Assembly (NCBI GenBank): GCA_963693315.1
Contig: OY856188.1
Location: 191,273,049-191,337,048, forward strand
Length of the DNA: 64,000 bases
Direction: 5' to 3'
Origin: Diogma glabrata
Taxonomy: Eukaryota > Arthropoda > Insecta > Diptera > Cylindrotomidae
Below the pieces are notes generated by a model. The model worked only from the letters and a program-made list of their open reading frames with translations. It was not told where the DNA came from and made no database searches. This document shows positions 31,617 to 41,245 of this stretch, piece by piece. A program made the position numbers and the translations under genes. Position 1 is the first letter of the stretch, and every line of letters begins with the position of its first letter.

Positions 31617-34070
31617 CTAATTTTGGAAGACATGTATTTTACATTTTTTTTTAATAAAAAGTAGTGTTATAGGAACTGCTATATTTGTCACAACAACACA
31701 TAGATAACTCTTAAGACCTAGGTCCCACAACAACATGCGCTCTGAGGTGTTGATGAAAGCTTTTTTTAAACCTTTGTGGATTGAATGCCCCGAGACTATT
31801 GCTTCGGGCAAAGCATTCCATTTGTACGATATACGGACAAAGAAATCTCTCTGAATTCTGTTACTATGACAGTAAGTGATCTCAACAGCATAAACCGATT
31901 GACGTGTAAAACGGGGAAAATAATATGGTTGAGGCATGATGGATCCGATTTCATCCAAGCACTTCTGTTGGCGATATTTATAAAAAACAACGAGATCAGC
32001 AACAGTGCGACGATGTTGTAGGAAATCAAGATGTTAAATTTCGATCACCCACGATTCGTATAGCACGCTTTTGGACAGAGTCCAAAAAAGCTAGGATGGA
32101 AACAGATGCAGCGCCTCAAACTTGACAACAATGCTCGATACAAGGACGAATATAGGACTTATAAATGTGGAGTAATTGGAACAGAGTAAAATAATTTTTA
32201 CATCTATTAAGGAGGTCGAGCTTTTTTGATGCGCTTTTGGCCATCGCCATGATATAAAAGTTCCAGAGAAGGTAATTGAAAATTGTGACTCCCAATAAAC
32301 GAACATCTATTTGTTCGTCACACATGCTGATTGAAACATCATTGGGGAACTCGGTCTTAGATCTGGAAACAATCAATAGCTGTGTTTTGGTGGAATTAAA
32401 ATTGACCAAATTTTTGTCACCCCAATCGGCCTTCGTTTATACTTATAGCAGCGTCTCCTGCGCGGGATTTATTCGTTCATGTATTTTGCCCTTTGAAGAT
32501 AGGGAACGAATGACTTGTGCAGTGTACTATCATCTGCAAAACTATTTATCGGATTGCTGGTGATTTTCAACAGTTCGTTGATATAAATTAAAAATAACGT
32601 AAGGGATAAATCTGAGCCTTGGGGTGCACCAACGTTAACTAATTTAGACTCAGAAGGCAAGCCATCGATGGATACCGAGATGTATCGGTTGGTGAAAAAT
32701 TTTTGTATCAACCTTACGACGCTTGTTGATCAAATTGGCATGCCAGATTCGATCAAACGCTTTTGAGATGTCTAATGCAATTACGTACCTTTCACCAAGT
32801 ATGCTGTTCCAAAGATGAGCTACATAGTTTAATAGATCGGTTGTTGATCTTTTGTTTCCAAAACTGTATTGACTGTCAGATATTAAATGGTTTTCTTTCA
32901 AAAATTTTGATATATGTGTATTAATATAATGCTCGTAAATTTTAGATAGGACTGGGAGTAATGCTATTGGAATATAATTTGAAATATCACATTTTGTTAC
33001 TTTTTGGAGACGGGCTGGATATTGACCAATTTCCAGCACGAAGGGATGATACCAGATTTATGTGGTTTATAGAAAATTTTTGTAACAGTAGGTGCAAGTT
33101 CTTTTAAAAATGTTTTTAGAATAATAAGAGGAATGTTGTCCAGACCGGAGGCTTTGTTGATATTTAATTCCCTTAAGACTTTTTCGACAATTGTTGGTTT
33201 AAAATGAAGATCTTTCATATCAACTTCTGAAGACTGGATTTGGGTTATTTCTTTATGAGTTTCTAAAACGGTCAAGTTTAAGCGTTCTGCGAACAATGTG
33301 GCTTTTCTTGTGGGGTCAGTGACGATCAAATCACCGTCAATAATAGGAGGAAATGAAGATTTGGTACCAGATTTTAAAGAATTAATGGCACTGTAAAAAC
33401 TTTTGTCAGGAATAGACATAGTTGAAAGTTTTGCCGCTTCTCTGTCTATCTCTGCTTTTTCGTTTTCGATTCTCTGGTTTGATGGTCTTTAGATATTGGG
33501 ATCGATTAAAAGAATTCTTGTTATGAATCCAAATATTAAAAAATCTACGCTTGTTTGTAAGGGCCAATTTGGCTGCGTTGGAAAACAAATATTTTTGTTG
33601 GGATTTCATTATTCAGGAGGGAACGAATTTATTGATACCGAATTGAATAGTTTCAGTAAAGTTTTGGACCGACACATTAACATCGTTCACATTAACACAT
33701 CGGACACATTAACATTAACCATCAAAAAGAAAACCTTGAAAAAAATTTCGGAGACCTTTGGTGTCCTTTTTTGAGAAATTGAACAGTTTTCATGATTTGG
33801 GAACTCTATTTCTTAGTAAATCAGTTTTGATAACTGATTTGATTAGATAGTGGTCAGAATTTCCTGTACTTCCCTCGACATTGACACTCGTAATATTTGG
33901 CATTGATGTTAGATAGAGATCGAAAAGACAACTTTTATTTCCACGAGGAGTGAAAGTTTGGCTTTTTACAATTTGCGTCAGGATGTGTGATGCGACAAAT
34001 ATACCTGCCTGCCTTCCATTGTTGTTATCGTCTGTCGTCTTAGAAAATTCTAACTACGATTTGTTATTTT
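31617..34070 (-). mobile_element. LINE copy, minus strand, facing the plus-strand copy
   Basis: From 34070 down: end of the endonuclease, linker (33609-33406), RT fingers (ASGLDNIPLIILKTFLKELA in 33419-32997), DISKAFDRIWHANLI, GAPQGSDLSLTLFLIYINEL and SFADDSTLH (33039-32469), thumb (FNSTKTQLLIVSRSKTE, 32409-32116), and C-terminus (MLLWDLGLKSYLCVVVTN, 31740-31650), with the 3' poly-A seen as poly-T at 31640-31650. Frames are broken. The 3' end abuts the truncated end of the plus-strand copy, giving a tail-to-tail inverted pair. Confidence 0.8.
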
Positions 34071-34079
34071 GCTTTACTT

Positions 34080-34345
34080 TCGTCCACAATATTTATCTTC
34101 AAAGGGTAAAATGCATGTACGAATAAAGCTCGCTCGGAGATACTCTGTCATAAATGTAAACGATAACCTAAACATGTCACCGATCGGGGTGAACAAAATT
34201 TGGTCGATTTTAATTCCACTAAAGCACATCTAATTACTGTTTCCAAATCAAAGACCGAGCTCCCCAGCGATATCTCAATAAGTATATGTGACGAACAAAT
34301 AGGGGAAAGGGAATGCATAATTGTTCATTGGGAGTCACAATTCCC
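34080..34345 (+). mobile_element. Small LINE fragment, plus strand
   Basis: Translates to QNLVDFNSTKAHLITVSKSK and then ELPSDISISICDEQI, matching the RT thumb of the minus-strand copy at 32409-32330. It ends in ttgggagtcacaattcccaa, which has its counterpart at about 32280. With 30345-31616 and 31617-34070 it shows repeated inversion among copies of one LINE family in 4 kb. Confidence 0.7.
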
Positions 34346-34790
34346 AATTTTTTTAAAAATAAAATGCATTGTGTATTAGGAATTAAAATATGTGTCACAA
34401 CAACGCATAGAAACCTTTTAAGATCAAGATCCCACAAGAACATGCGTTATAAGATGTTGATAGACGCTAATTTTTTTGTTTATTTTTTTTATATTTTTTT
34501 TAAAGAATGGATAACTAAACAATGAAACCTATTGCTTAACAAAATATGACATATGCTAATATTTCATTATAGGATAAAGGAAATAAAAATAATGAAACTT
34601 TTTTAGAAAAATTTGCAAGAACAAAACAAAAATGAGTTTGCCATTAATCCAGTTATTGATATATTCCTTGATCATGTGCGCACTGCACTGTCTTCTTCAA
34701 TGATTAAAGCCCAAATATAGAGTTATATAAAGACTCATTTCTTCGAGTATGCAATGGCGTGCCATCTAACATCCTCTGGAGCAATCATAT
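34345..34790 (-). mobile_element. LINE-tailed short repeat, copy 1 (next to the gap)
   Basis: Its poly-T-flanked end (34345-34445) is the LINE 3' end (MFLWDLDLKRFLCVVVTH on the minus strand). The adjoining 300 bp (34500-34790) is not LINE coding sequence but matches 63290-63560 (gataactaaacaa, aaaatatgacata, aaaaatttgc, cactgtctt, attaaagcccaaatata). The two copies therefore define one repeat of about 430 bp. It could be a SINE borrowing a LINE tail or an internally deleted LINE. The right limit is cut by the N gap. Confidence 0.6.
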
Positions 34791-34797
34791 AATGGCA

Positions 34798-34997
34798 NNN
34801 NNNNNNNNNNNNNNNNNNNNNNNNNNNNNNNNNNNNNNNNNNNNNNNNNNNNNNNNNNNNNNNNNNNNNNNNNNNNNNNNNNNNNNNNNNNNNNNNNNNN
34901 NNNNNNNNNNNNNNNNNNNNNNNNNNNNNNNNNNNNNNNNNNNNNNNNNNNNNNNNNNNNNNNNNNNNNNNNNNNNNNNNNNNNNNNNNNNNNNNNN
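34798..34997. other. Assembly gap of 200 N
   Basis: Exactly 200 undetermined bases, a conventional placeholder, so the true gap size is unknown. It lies at the edge of a repeat, a usual cause of assembly breaks. Sequence on either side may not be contiguous. Confidence 0.99.
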
Positions 34998-35315
34998 TAG
35001 ATTTATTTTTCACTTTAATTTTTTTTGATTTTTTTCGTTGTGATAATAACATAATATTAATTCATGTTGTTGCAATAACTTATTGAATTATTCTTCTAAT
35101 GTTGTGATAACACCCTTTTCACATTACTTTATAACCACTATGTTAGTGTTCTAATAATATTTAAAAATAAAGTTTAACTTTTTTAAAAAATAAATAATTT
35201 ATTTTAAAAACTACAATTTTTTCCGTCGTGTGAAGTGCTAAGTATTTTTTATATTATACATGTTTCGATAGAAGTATATTTTCATCTACAGTGACGTTAC
35301 ATAAAAAGCACGTCT
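34998..35315. other. A+T-rich spacer after the gap
   Basis: No coding sequence is seen between the gap and the Penelope-like element. It is mostly A+T-rich single-copy-looking sequence. Confidence 0.4.
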
Positions 35316-35610
35316 GAAAGTGTGTATGAATTATACTGATAATTAATAAATTGAAACACTTTGATTACAAAAACTAGTTGGAAACATATGGAATTAAAAA
35401 TTTAATTTTGAATTATATTGAAGTCATTTAGGTAAAACAATTACGATTTACGTCTTATATTATTACATATTAAAAAAAATGTTCATGACGTTGATAGTAA
35501 TTTTACCTGTGTCCATATTTTGCCTTTATTTGTGTAACAGCTTTGTACAGTACATTTTCTTTTATAGTTAGCTGGTAATTTAGAAGAGTAATGCTATTAT
35601 GATTGTTTGT

Positions 35611-35836
35611 TTAATAAATTTCATATTCTTCGAAAGTGTCCATATATCGACCTTTAGAACATTTGTGCAATAGTTTAATATCATTGTGATAATCTGTGTG
35701 ACTGTGGTGTTTATCCATTGAATGCCGTGCATAATTTGAATTATGTTTATTACGTTTGTTGGAGGGTAGATGCTCCGAATATCTTTTGATGAAAGGTCTT
35801 CCCGTTTGACCGATAAAAAGTTTCTGGCATGTTTTT
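35611..35836 (-). pseudogene. GIY-YIG endonuclease domain of Penelope-like element
   Basis: The minus-strand frame reads CQKLFIGQTGRPFIKRYSEH, then a histidine/asparagine-rich loop (ARHSMDKHHSHTDYHND), then KCSKGRYMDTFEEYEIY and a stop. The pattern L-F-I-G-Q-T-G-R followed by R-x-x-E-H is the GIY-YIG core as found at the C-terminus of Penelope proteins, where the nuclease nicks target DNA. Only about 75 codons are present and no start is associated. It is a fragment on the strand opposite to the neighbouring RT piece. Confidence 0.75.
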
Positions 35837-35932
35837 CTAAAGATCTTTTATTTCTATTTTTTAATCTGTTTTTATGTTATTTCTTGTTTTGTTACCTATA
35901 TTGATGCAGTATTTTTTAGTATATATTTTATT

Positions 35933-36160
35933 GTGAACTTTAGTGATTTCTTATACAGGAAGCCCATTACAAGCGACGTCACAATCCACCAGCATTCTCA
36001 TCACCCTCACCAAAACAAATTTGTCGCATACAACAGTTTTGTCAACAGCTTACTATCAGGTCCTTCGAACCAAACCAATTTCAAGGAAGAAACTAACACT
36101 TTAAAATACATAACCAAAGACAATGAGTACACGCCCAACGTAAGGCACTTTAATAAATAA
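35933..36160 (+). pseudogene. Reverse transcriptase C-terminal fragment, Penelope-like
   Basis: SDFLYRKPITSDVTIHQHSH followed by HPHQNKFVAYNSFVNSLL carries the Y-R-K-P-T-x-T-D ... H-P-x-x-x-K motif typical of the region just after the RT core in Penelope-like elements. The frame runs to a stop at 36158-36160 and lacks all catalytic RT motifs. The GTG at 35933 is unlikely to be a real start; this is a truncated piece. Confidence 0.7.
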
Positions 36161-36302
36161 ACACAAAAAACGATTAAATGAAAAATATAGGAATTTTAGG
36201 AATAAAACACCTTCTATACAATTTTTAATTCCAATTGTTTCCAACCTATTTTTGTAATCAAAGTTTTGCAATTTATTAATTATAATTCATAAACACATTC
36301 GG

Positions 36303-36547
36303 AATATGATAACATAATTTGATCGAACCATAGATAACATCAACAATGTCATCAATAAATTATTTATTTTTTAAAAAAGTTTAATTTTATTTTTTAAATG
36401 ATGCTAATCTTAATCTTTTTATACTAATGCTAATCTTTTATAATATATATGTTTTAATTTTGAGTTTTCAGTTCATAGAATTGCATTACATTTGGCAAAT
36501 AACACTAGTTTACATATTTTGATCAGTTTTTGTCTTCCGGACTAAAA
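36303..36547. other. A+T-rich spacer
   Basis: No gene seen; low-complexity A+T-rich sequence with repeated atgctaatctt (36401, 36428). Confidence 0.4.
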
Positions 36548-38548
36548 CCCAACTTTTCTTGTGGATTTTGACCTGCTGAACACGAATATCTTATTCATTT
36601 TTTTTAGGTTAGCTCATGTTTTTGATATATTCGCGATAAACCAAATTTTTCGGTGAAAAAAAGGTTTTTCCGGTCTTTGGATTGCATATTTTACAAACCA
36701 AACAAATTCAATGTATTAATGAAAGAAGTGCATAGTAAAGATACTAACAAACATTTTGAGCTATTATTAGGTGTGTTCCATTTACCACATTTTCCTTTAC
36801 TTTTGTACTAAATTTCGTTTTCAAGTTAACCATATCAAATGATGGTAAAGCTACGTGACAAACTTACGCTTCTATTCACCGTTAGAGTTTTTGTCAGTTT
36901 AGAGAATAATTTCAAATATGTTTGCCCAAATGCTTATACAAATTTAGAATTTCTAGCCTAAATGTCATATTTCTGACCAGCTTTCTTTAATTGTTTAAAT
37001 TTTGCATGAATCATAATTTTAATTTTCAGAAATTTTTTAATATTTAATTAATTTTCTTAAATTTAACAATCTCAAAATAAAATTTAAACTTAAAATTTTG
37101 TCAAACTAATAATTTTCTTTTACGTTGTTTAGCAATATTGTTTTTCAAAATTGTCATAACAATTTATTGTCAAAAAAATGTCGGAAACGTGTGGTAAGAA
37201 AGAATTTGAGTTGTAGTAGATCAAAAATCTAATACACCTCACATTTAAGTCGTTCCATTTAAAATTCGGTTCGGGTAGCAAGTTTACCTAAAAGAAACAC
37301 GGGTATTATAAAAATCCATCAAGGATTCTGGAAGCAACATTCGAAAAAAGTTGAAAAAAATCAAAAAGTTATGTTTTTTTAAAATTTTTCCATTTTCAAC
37401 GCCATAAATTGTGAACAAAAAATGATTGTAAATTTTTTTAATTTCTTGGAACGTGGTAAATTCAGTTCCCTTTCTTAAAAGTTAAAAAACACGAATATTG
37501 GTGCAGGGTGCACCAAGTTATTCAGGTTTTCCCAAAAAAGGCAAAACTAAAAATTTGCAAAAATTTCCTTATTTCAACCGCGTTTATGTATTTTTTCTTT
37601 TTTTTGTGCCGCATCGTAAAAAATATTTTACAAGTTCAGTCGTTCTCAAACATCAGAAAGAATTCGTAATTCTTTTAAAATTATAAAGTGTAAAGTTAAA
37701 TTTATTTAAATGGCTTCTCAAGAAGTTTCAAGTGTAATAATAGTCCAAATTCATTTTGATTTATTTGTGGAATTTGCATAATACATCCTGCTAAAAAATC
37801 TCTCCATATATAAGAATTGCATACCTTCATTACTTTGGCATAAAACTGAATGAAGATAAACCGTGGATGCCGAAAAATAGTTACGTCAACTGCAACTTAA
37901 CACATTCAAGATGGTACAATAGAGAAAATGTTCATTTAACGTTTTAACGTTGTGTTACGACCAGCCACCAGGTTTTCACCAAAACTCGCAATTTTAACTC
38001 GAAAATCTGTGTAATAACTCATATAAAACAATTATGTTGCAGAATTTAAATTATTCTTAGTACAAAATTTTTTTTCTCCAAATTTTGAGTTTTGACTTTT
38101 TTTGGGAAAACCTGAATAACTTGGTGCAACCTCCACCAAACTTCGTGTTTTTTAACTTAAAAGAAAGGATATTGAATTAACTGTAGGCTCCAGGAAATTA
38201 AAAAAATTTACAATCATTGTTTGTTCAAAATTTCAGACGTTGAATATGGAAAAATTTTAAAAGAACATACATTTTTGATTTTTTTCAACTTTTTTTGAAT
38301 ATAACTTCCAGAATCCTTAATGAATTTTTTCAAAAAAGCGCTCAAAATGTTTGTTAGTATCTTTACTACGCACATGTTTCATTAATATATTAAATTTGTT
38401 TGTTTTGTAAAATATGCGATCCAAAAACTAACCTTTTGGTTCACCGAAAAAATTGGTTTTTCGCGAATATCAAAAACAAGAACTAACCTAAAAAAATTAA
38501 TATGATATTCGTGTTCAGCAGGTCAAAATCTATAGGAAAAGTTGGGTT
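36548..38548. mobile_element. Long foldback element G
   Basis: The outer arm acccaacttttcttgtgg (36547) pairs with ctataggaaaagttgggt (38531-38548), with atgtattaatgaaa and tttcattaatat further in. The inner arm (37300-37545, for example ttattcaggttttcccaaaa) pairs with 38065-38340. The left arm is interrupted by about 530 bp (36771-37308) that has no counterpart on the right, so that part is a later insertion. The arms total several hundred base pairs each around a unique centre of about 500 bp. No protein is encoded; the superfamily is unassigned. Confidence 0.75.
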
Positions 38549-38823
38549 TCATTTAGGGAGATTTTTCTTGTAAACAAGTGTAATAGAAAAAATAATTCAC
38601 TTAAATTACACTTTAATTTTATATTATTTATACATTTTTTATTTACTTTAATGGATAGGATCAATAATAAAAATAATCACATTTAATAGACATTGACTAT
38701 AATTAAATTTTCTCTTTTAGAAAAAAAAGCAAAAAATTAAATTTAATTTAATTAATAAAGCGAATAGTGTTAAAAACTAATTATGATTGTGGAGGTATGG
38801 AATCTCAATAAAAATCATTGATA

Positions 38824-40827
38824 ATGGTGTTAAGTACAGAATGGTCACAAGTAGAAGTAATTGACTTATTAAATGACGGAAATGGACTTGGGTTCATGTT
38901 AGCGGGTGGTAAAAGTACTGGTGTTATAATAAAAGGTTTAATCCCAGGTGGTGTAGCCGAACGGGATGGCAGATTACAAAGCGGGGATCATGTTTTACAA
39001 ATTGGTGAGGTTAATTTACGTGGATTTAGTTCAGAACAAGTTGCTACAGTTCTACGACAAACTGGTGCTCAGGTTCGTTTGATTGTGGCTAGACCGGTTG
39101 AGCCCACCTCACCGGATTACCAAGCTCTAGCAAGTCACGCACCAATTATACCAACGAAATTACTTTCGGATCCAGAGGTTTTAGAAAGACAATTATTACA
39201 AAGTGCCGGTTATGCTGATGCAATTATTAATTCTTCTTTAAACGAAGCTGATTCTGTGATAACGACACATATCGATGTTGTTGCAATTAATGCGTTGAAT
39301 ATTGAACGAAACAGTATTTCATTAATTTCACCAACAGGACTATCATTGCCGCCAATTATAGATACATATTTAGAATTACCTGAAACCGAAACATATGAAG
39401 TTGAATTAAGAAAAAATGTCTATGGGCTTGGAATAACCGTTGCAGGGTATGTATGTGAACAAGAAGATTTATCTGGTATTTTCGTTAAAAGTATAATAGA
39501 AGGAAGTGCGGCTGAAATAAGTAGAAAAATACAAATAAATGATCGAATAGTAGCCGTTGATGGAAAGTCCTTGTCTGGTGTCACGAATCACCAAGCTGTT
39601 GAATTATTAAGAAATACTGGTATTGCTGTAAATTTAACATTAGAGCGATTTTTACGTGGACGAAAGTATGAGCATCTACAAGTTGCCTTAACTGAAAGTA
39701 AAGCGGAAAACCGTAATATATCAATGCCTCCATCACCTTCAATAACTACTTTATCTTGGGTACCGGTTAAATCTGATGCGGATTCGATACAAACAAGCGA
39801 CTGTGGAGATAATTGTGTCATAGAATTAGATTTTGCATCACATACAACAATCGATTCTAATGTTTTTGCTTTCGAGAATGGTGAAAATAATAATAATGCC
39901 GAGGTAGATGATGTTCATGTAATAAATATGAATGAAAATGATGGTAATAAAACGCCAACACCTTCATCATCGCCTAGTTTCGATTCGCTAACCGAAATAT
40001 GGACTAAGAAATTGCCTGATAGTAATATTATTATAGCTGAGTTAAATAAATTTTTGGGCCTTGGTATTAGCTTAGAAGGAACCGTAGATGTCGAAGGTGG
40101 AATTGAGCTAAGACCTCATCATTATATTAGATCAATTTTAAACGAGGGTCCAGTTGGGCAAAATGGTAGTTTTAAGCCAGGAGATGAGTTACTTCAAGTC
40201 AATCAACATCAGTTACAAGGATTAAAACACACTGAAGTTGTTAAAATTTTAAAAGAACTGCCATCAAAAGTGAAATTAGTTTGTGCAAGAGGGCCATCTG
40301 CATATTCAAGAGTAATTAATACATCACAAAATCCTGAAGCTTTTGAAGCGCGGAGTTTATTAGCTGGTGGATTACAAAGTTTACAGGGTGCTTTAACAAA
40401 AGCACAATCAGAAAGTTCGCTTTATACATCAAGTACAGCCACTTTAACCGATCAGCAGCGTTCAAAATCTGTTGAACAAATATCCGGTTTAGCATTATGG
40501 AGTAGTGATATTGTTTATATAGAAATTGAAAAAACTGATCGCGGTTTTGGATTTTCAATTTTAGATTATCAAGATCCTTTGGATCCAGATGGTACTGTAA
40601 TTGTTGTTCGTGGTTTGATTCCTGGAGGTTCCGCGGAACAAACAAATTTAATTTTTCCTGGTGATAGATTAATTTATGTTAATGAAAAAAATCTAAATGG
40701 TTTGACATTAGATGAAGCTGTTAATATTTTAAAAACAATACCATCTGGTATTGTGAAGTTAGGTTTATGTCGTCCTTTATCGACATCTGATAATAATATT
40801 ACATCACCAGATACACCGACGACATAG
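38824..40827 (+). CDS. Patj: PATJ polarity scaffold, four PDZ domains (main exon)
   Basis: PATJ is a cytoplasmic scaffold of the Crumbs-Stardust/Pals1-Patj complex at the apical junction of epithelial cells. Counting from the ATG at 38824 (667 codons), PDZ1 is at about 9-91 (GLGFMLAGG loop), PDZ2 190-276 (GLGITVAGYVCEQEDLSGIF), PDZ3 401-489 (GLGISLEGTVDVEGG, then RPHHYIRSIL) and PDZ4 561-650 (GFGFSILDYQDPLDPDGTVI). Order, spacing and these motifs match fly Patj, also a four-PDZ protein, whereas the vertebrate protein has more PDZ domains. Fly Patj begins with an L27 domain that binds Stardust; it is missing here. An in-frame stop lies at 38809-38811, and AG dinucleotides at 38833-38834 and 38838-38839 could be splice acceptors, so the start may instead be an exon border. 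No internal stop or frameshift. Linkers are Ser/Asn-rich. A full-length retrocopy is less likely because no poly-A or flanking duplication was seen. Confidence 0.93.
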   Translation: MVLSTEWSQVEVIDLLNDGNGLGFMLAGGKSTGVIIKGLIPGGVAERDGRLQSGDHVLQIGEVNLRGFSSEQVATVLRQTGAQVRLIVARPVEPTSPDYQALASHAPIIPTKLLSDPEVLERQLLQSAGYADAIINSSLNEADSVITTHIDVVAINALNIERNSISLISPTGLSLPPIIDTYLELPETETYEVELRKNVYGLGITVAGYVCEQEDLSGIFVKSIIEGSAAEISRKIQINDRIVAVDGKSLSGVTNHQAVELLRNTGIAVNLTLERFLRGRKYEHLQVALTESKAENRNISMPPSPSITTLSWVPVKSDADSIQTSDCGDNCVIELDFASHTTIDSNVFAFENGENNNNAEVDDVHVINMNENDGNKTPTPSSSPSFDSLTEIWTKKLPDSNIIIAELNKFLGLGISLEGTVDVEGGIELRPHHYIRSILNEGPVGQNGSFKPGDELLQVNQHQLQGLKHTEVVKILKELPSKVKLVCARGPSAYSRVINTSQNPEAFEARSLLAGGLQSLQGALTKAQSESSLYTSSTATLTDQQRSKSVEQISGLALWSSDIVYIEIEKTDRGFGFSILDYQDPLDPDGTVIVVRGLIPGGSAEQTNLIFPGDRLIYVNEKNLNGLTLDEAVNILKTIPSGIVKLGLCRPLSTSDNNITSPDTPTT

Positions 40828-41245
40828 CTAGAAATAATTGAAATATGTTTTGACTTGGATTTGTAAAACTTGAAGTGAATTATTATTGTGTCCATATTAG
40901 TCCATATTTTCCTTTGTTATCAAAGAATTCAACCAAAAAATCTGTGTAAAACAAATTGTATTTGTTTTTCACAAAAATTAAAATTGATAAAATAGTTTAA
41001 GCTTGGAAATTAGTTTACAAATCAATTATTTGGGTTCAGCTTAGATTTTAAAAATTAAACAAAATTAATTAATTCACTATCCTTAGTTAATTAAGTAACA
41101 TTAAAAATGTAACCACGAATGCTTTGATAGCTGTTATTGATTTTAAAAACTATTGGTTTTAAGGGGAAATGATGAATTTTGCATCGAGTAGATATCGTGG
41201 TTTCTTATAAACCTTCTTATTTGCCTTGTAGAATGTTTCTTAAGC
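40828..41245. other. Patj 3' flank
   Basis: Expected 3' UTR and downstream sequence. No canonical AATAAA is evident in the first 300 bp; variants such as attaaa (41055) could serve. No other gene seen. Confidence 0.4.

Larger units (their letters stand above)
35316..36302. mobile_element. Penelope-like element fragment with opposed RT and GIY-YIG parts
   Basis: Two Penelope hallmarks lie back to back: a GIY-YIG endonuclease on the minus strand (35836-35611) and the C-terminal part of reverse transcriptase on the plus strand (35933-36160). Outer sequences are inverted copies: ttgattacaaaaactagttg (35362) with ggaattaaaaattt nearby, against the inverse at 36214-36302. Penelope elements are known for inverted partial copies at their ends, so this probably arose by 5' inversion or tandem insertion followed by deletion. 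It is not functional. Confidence 0.7.

Noticed and set aside
35933..36160. A stand-alone small protein gene
   Set aside because: The residues match the post-RT region of Penelope-like elements, and the start is GTG in the middle of a domain.
38818..38823. A start of Patj at TTG 38818
   Set aside because: TTG is not a normal eukaryotic start; ATG at 38824 or a splice acceptor just after it is more likely.
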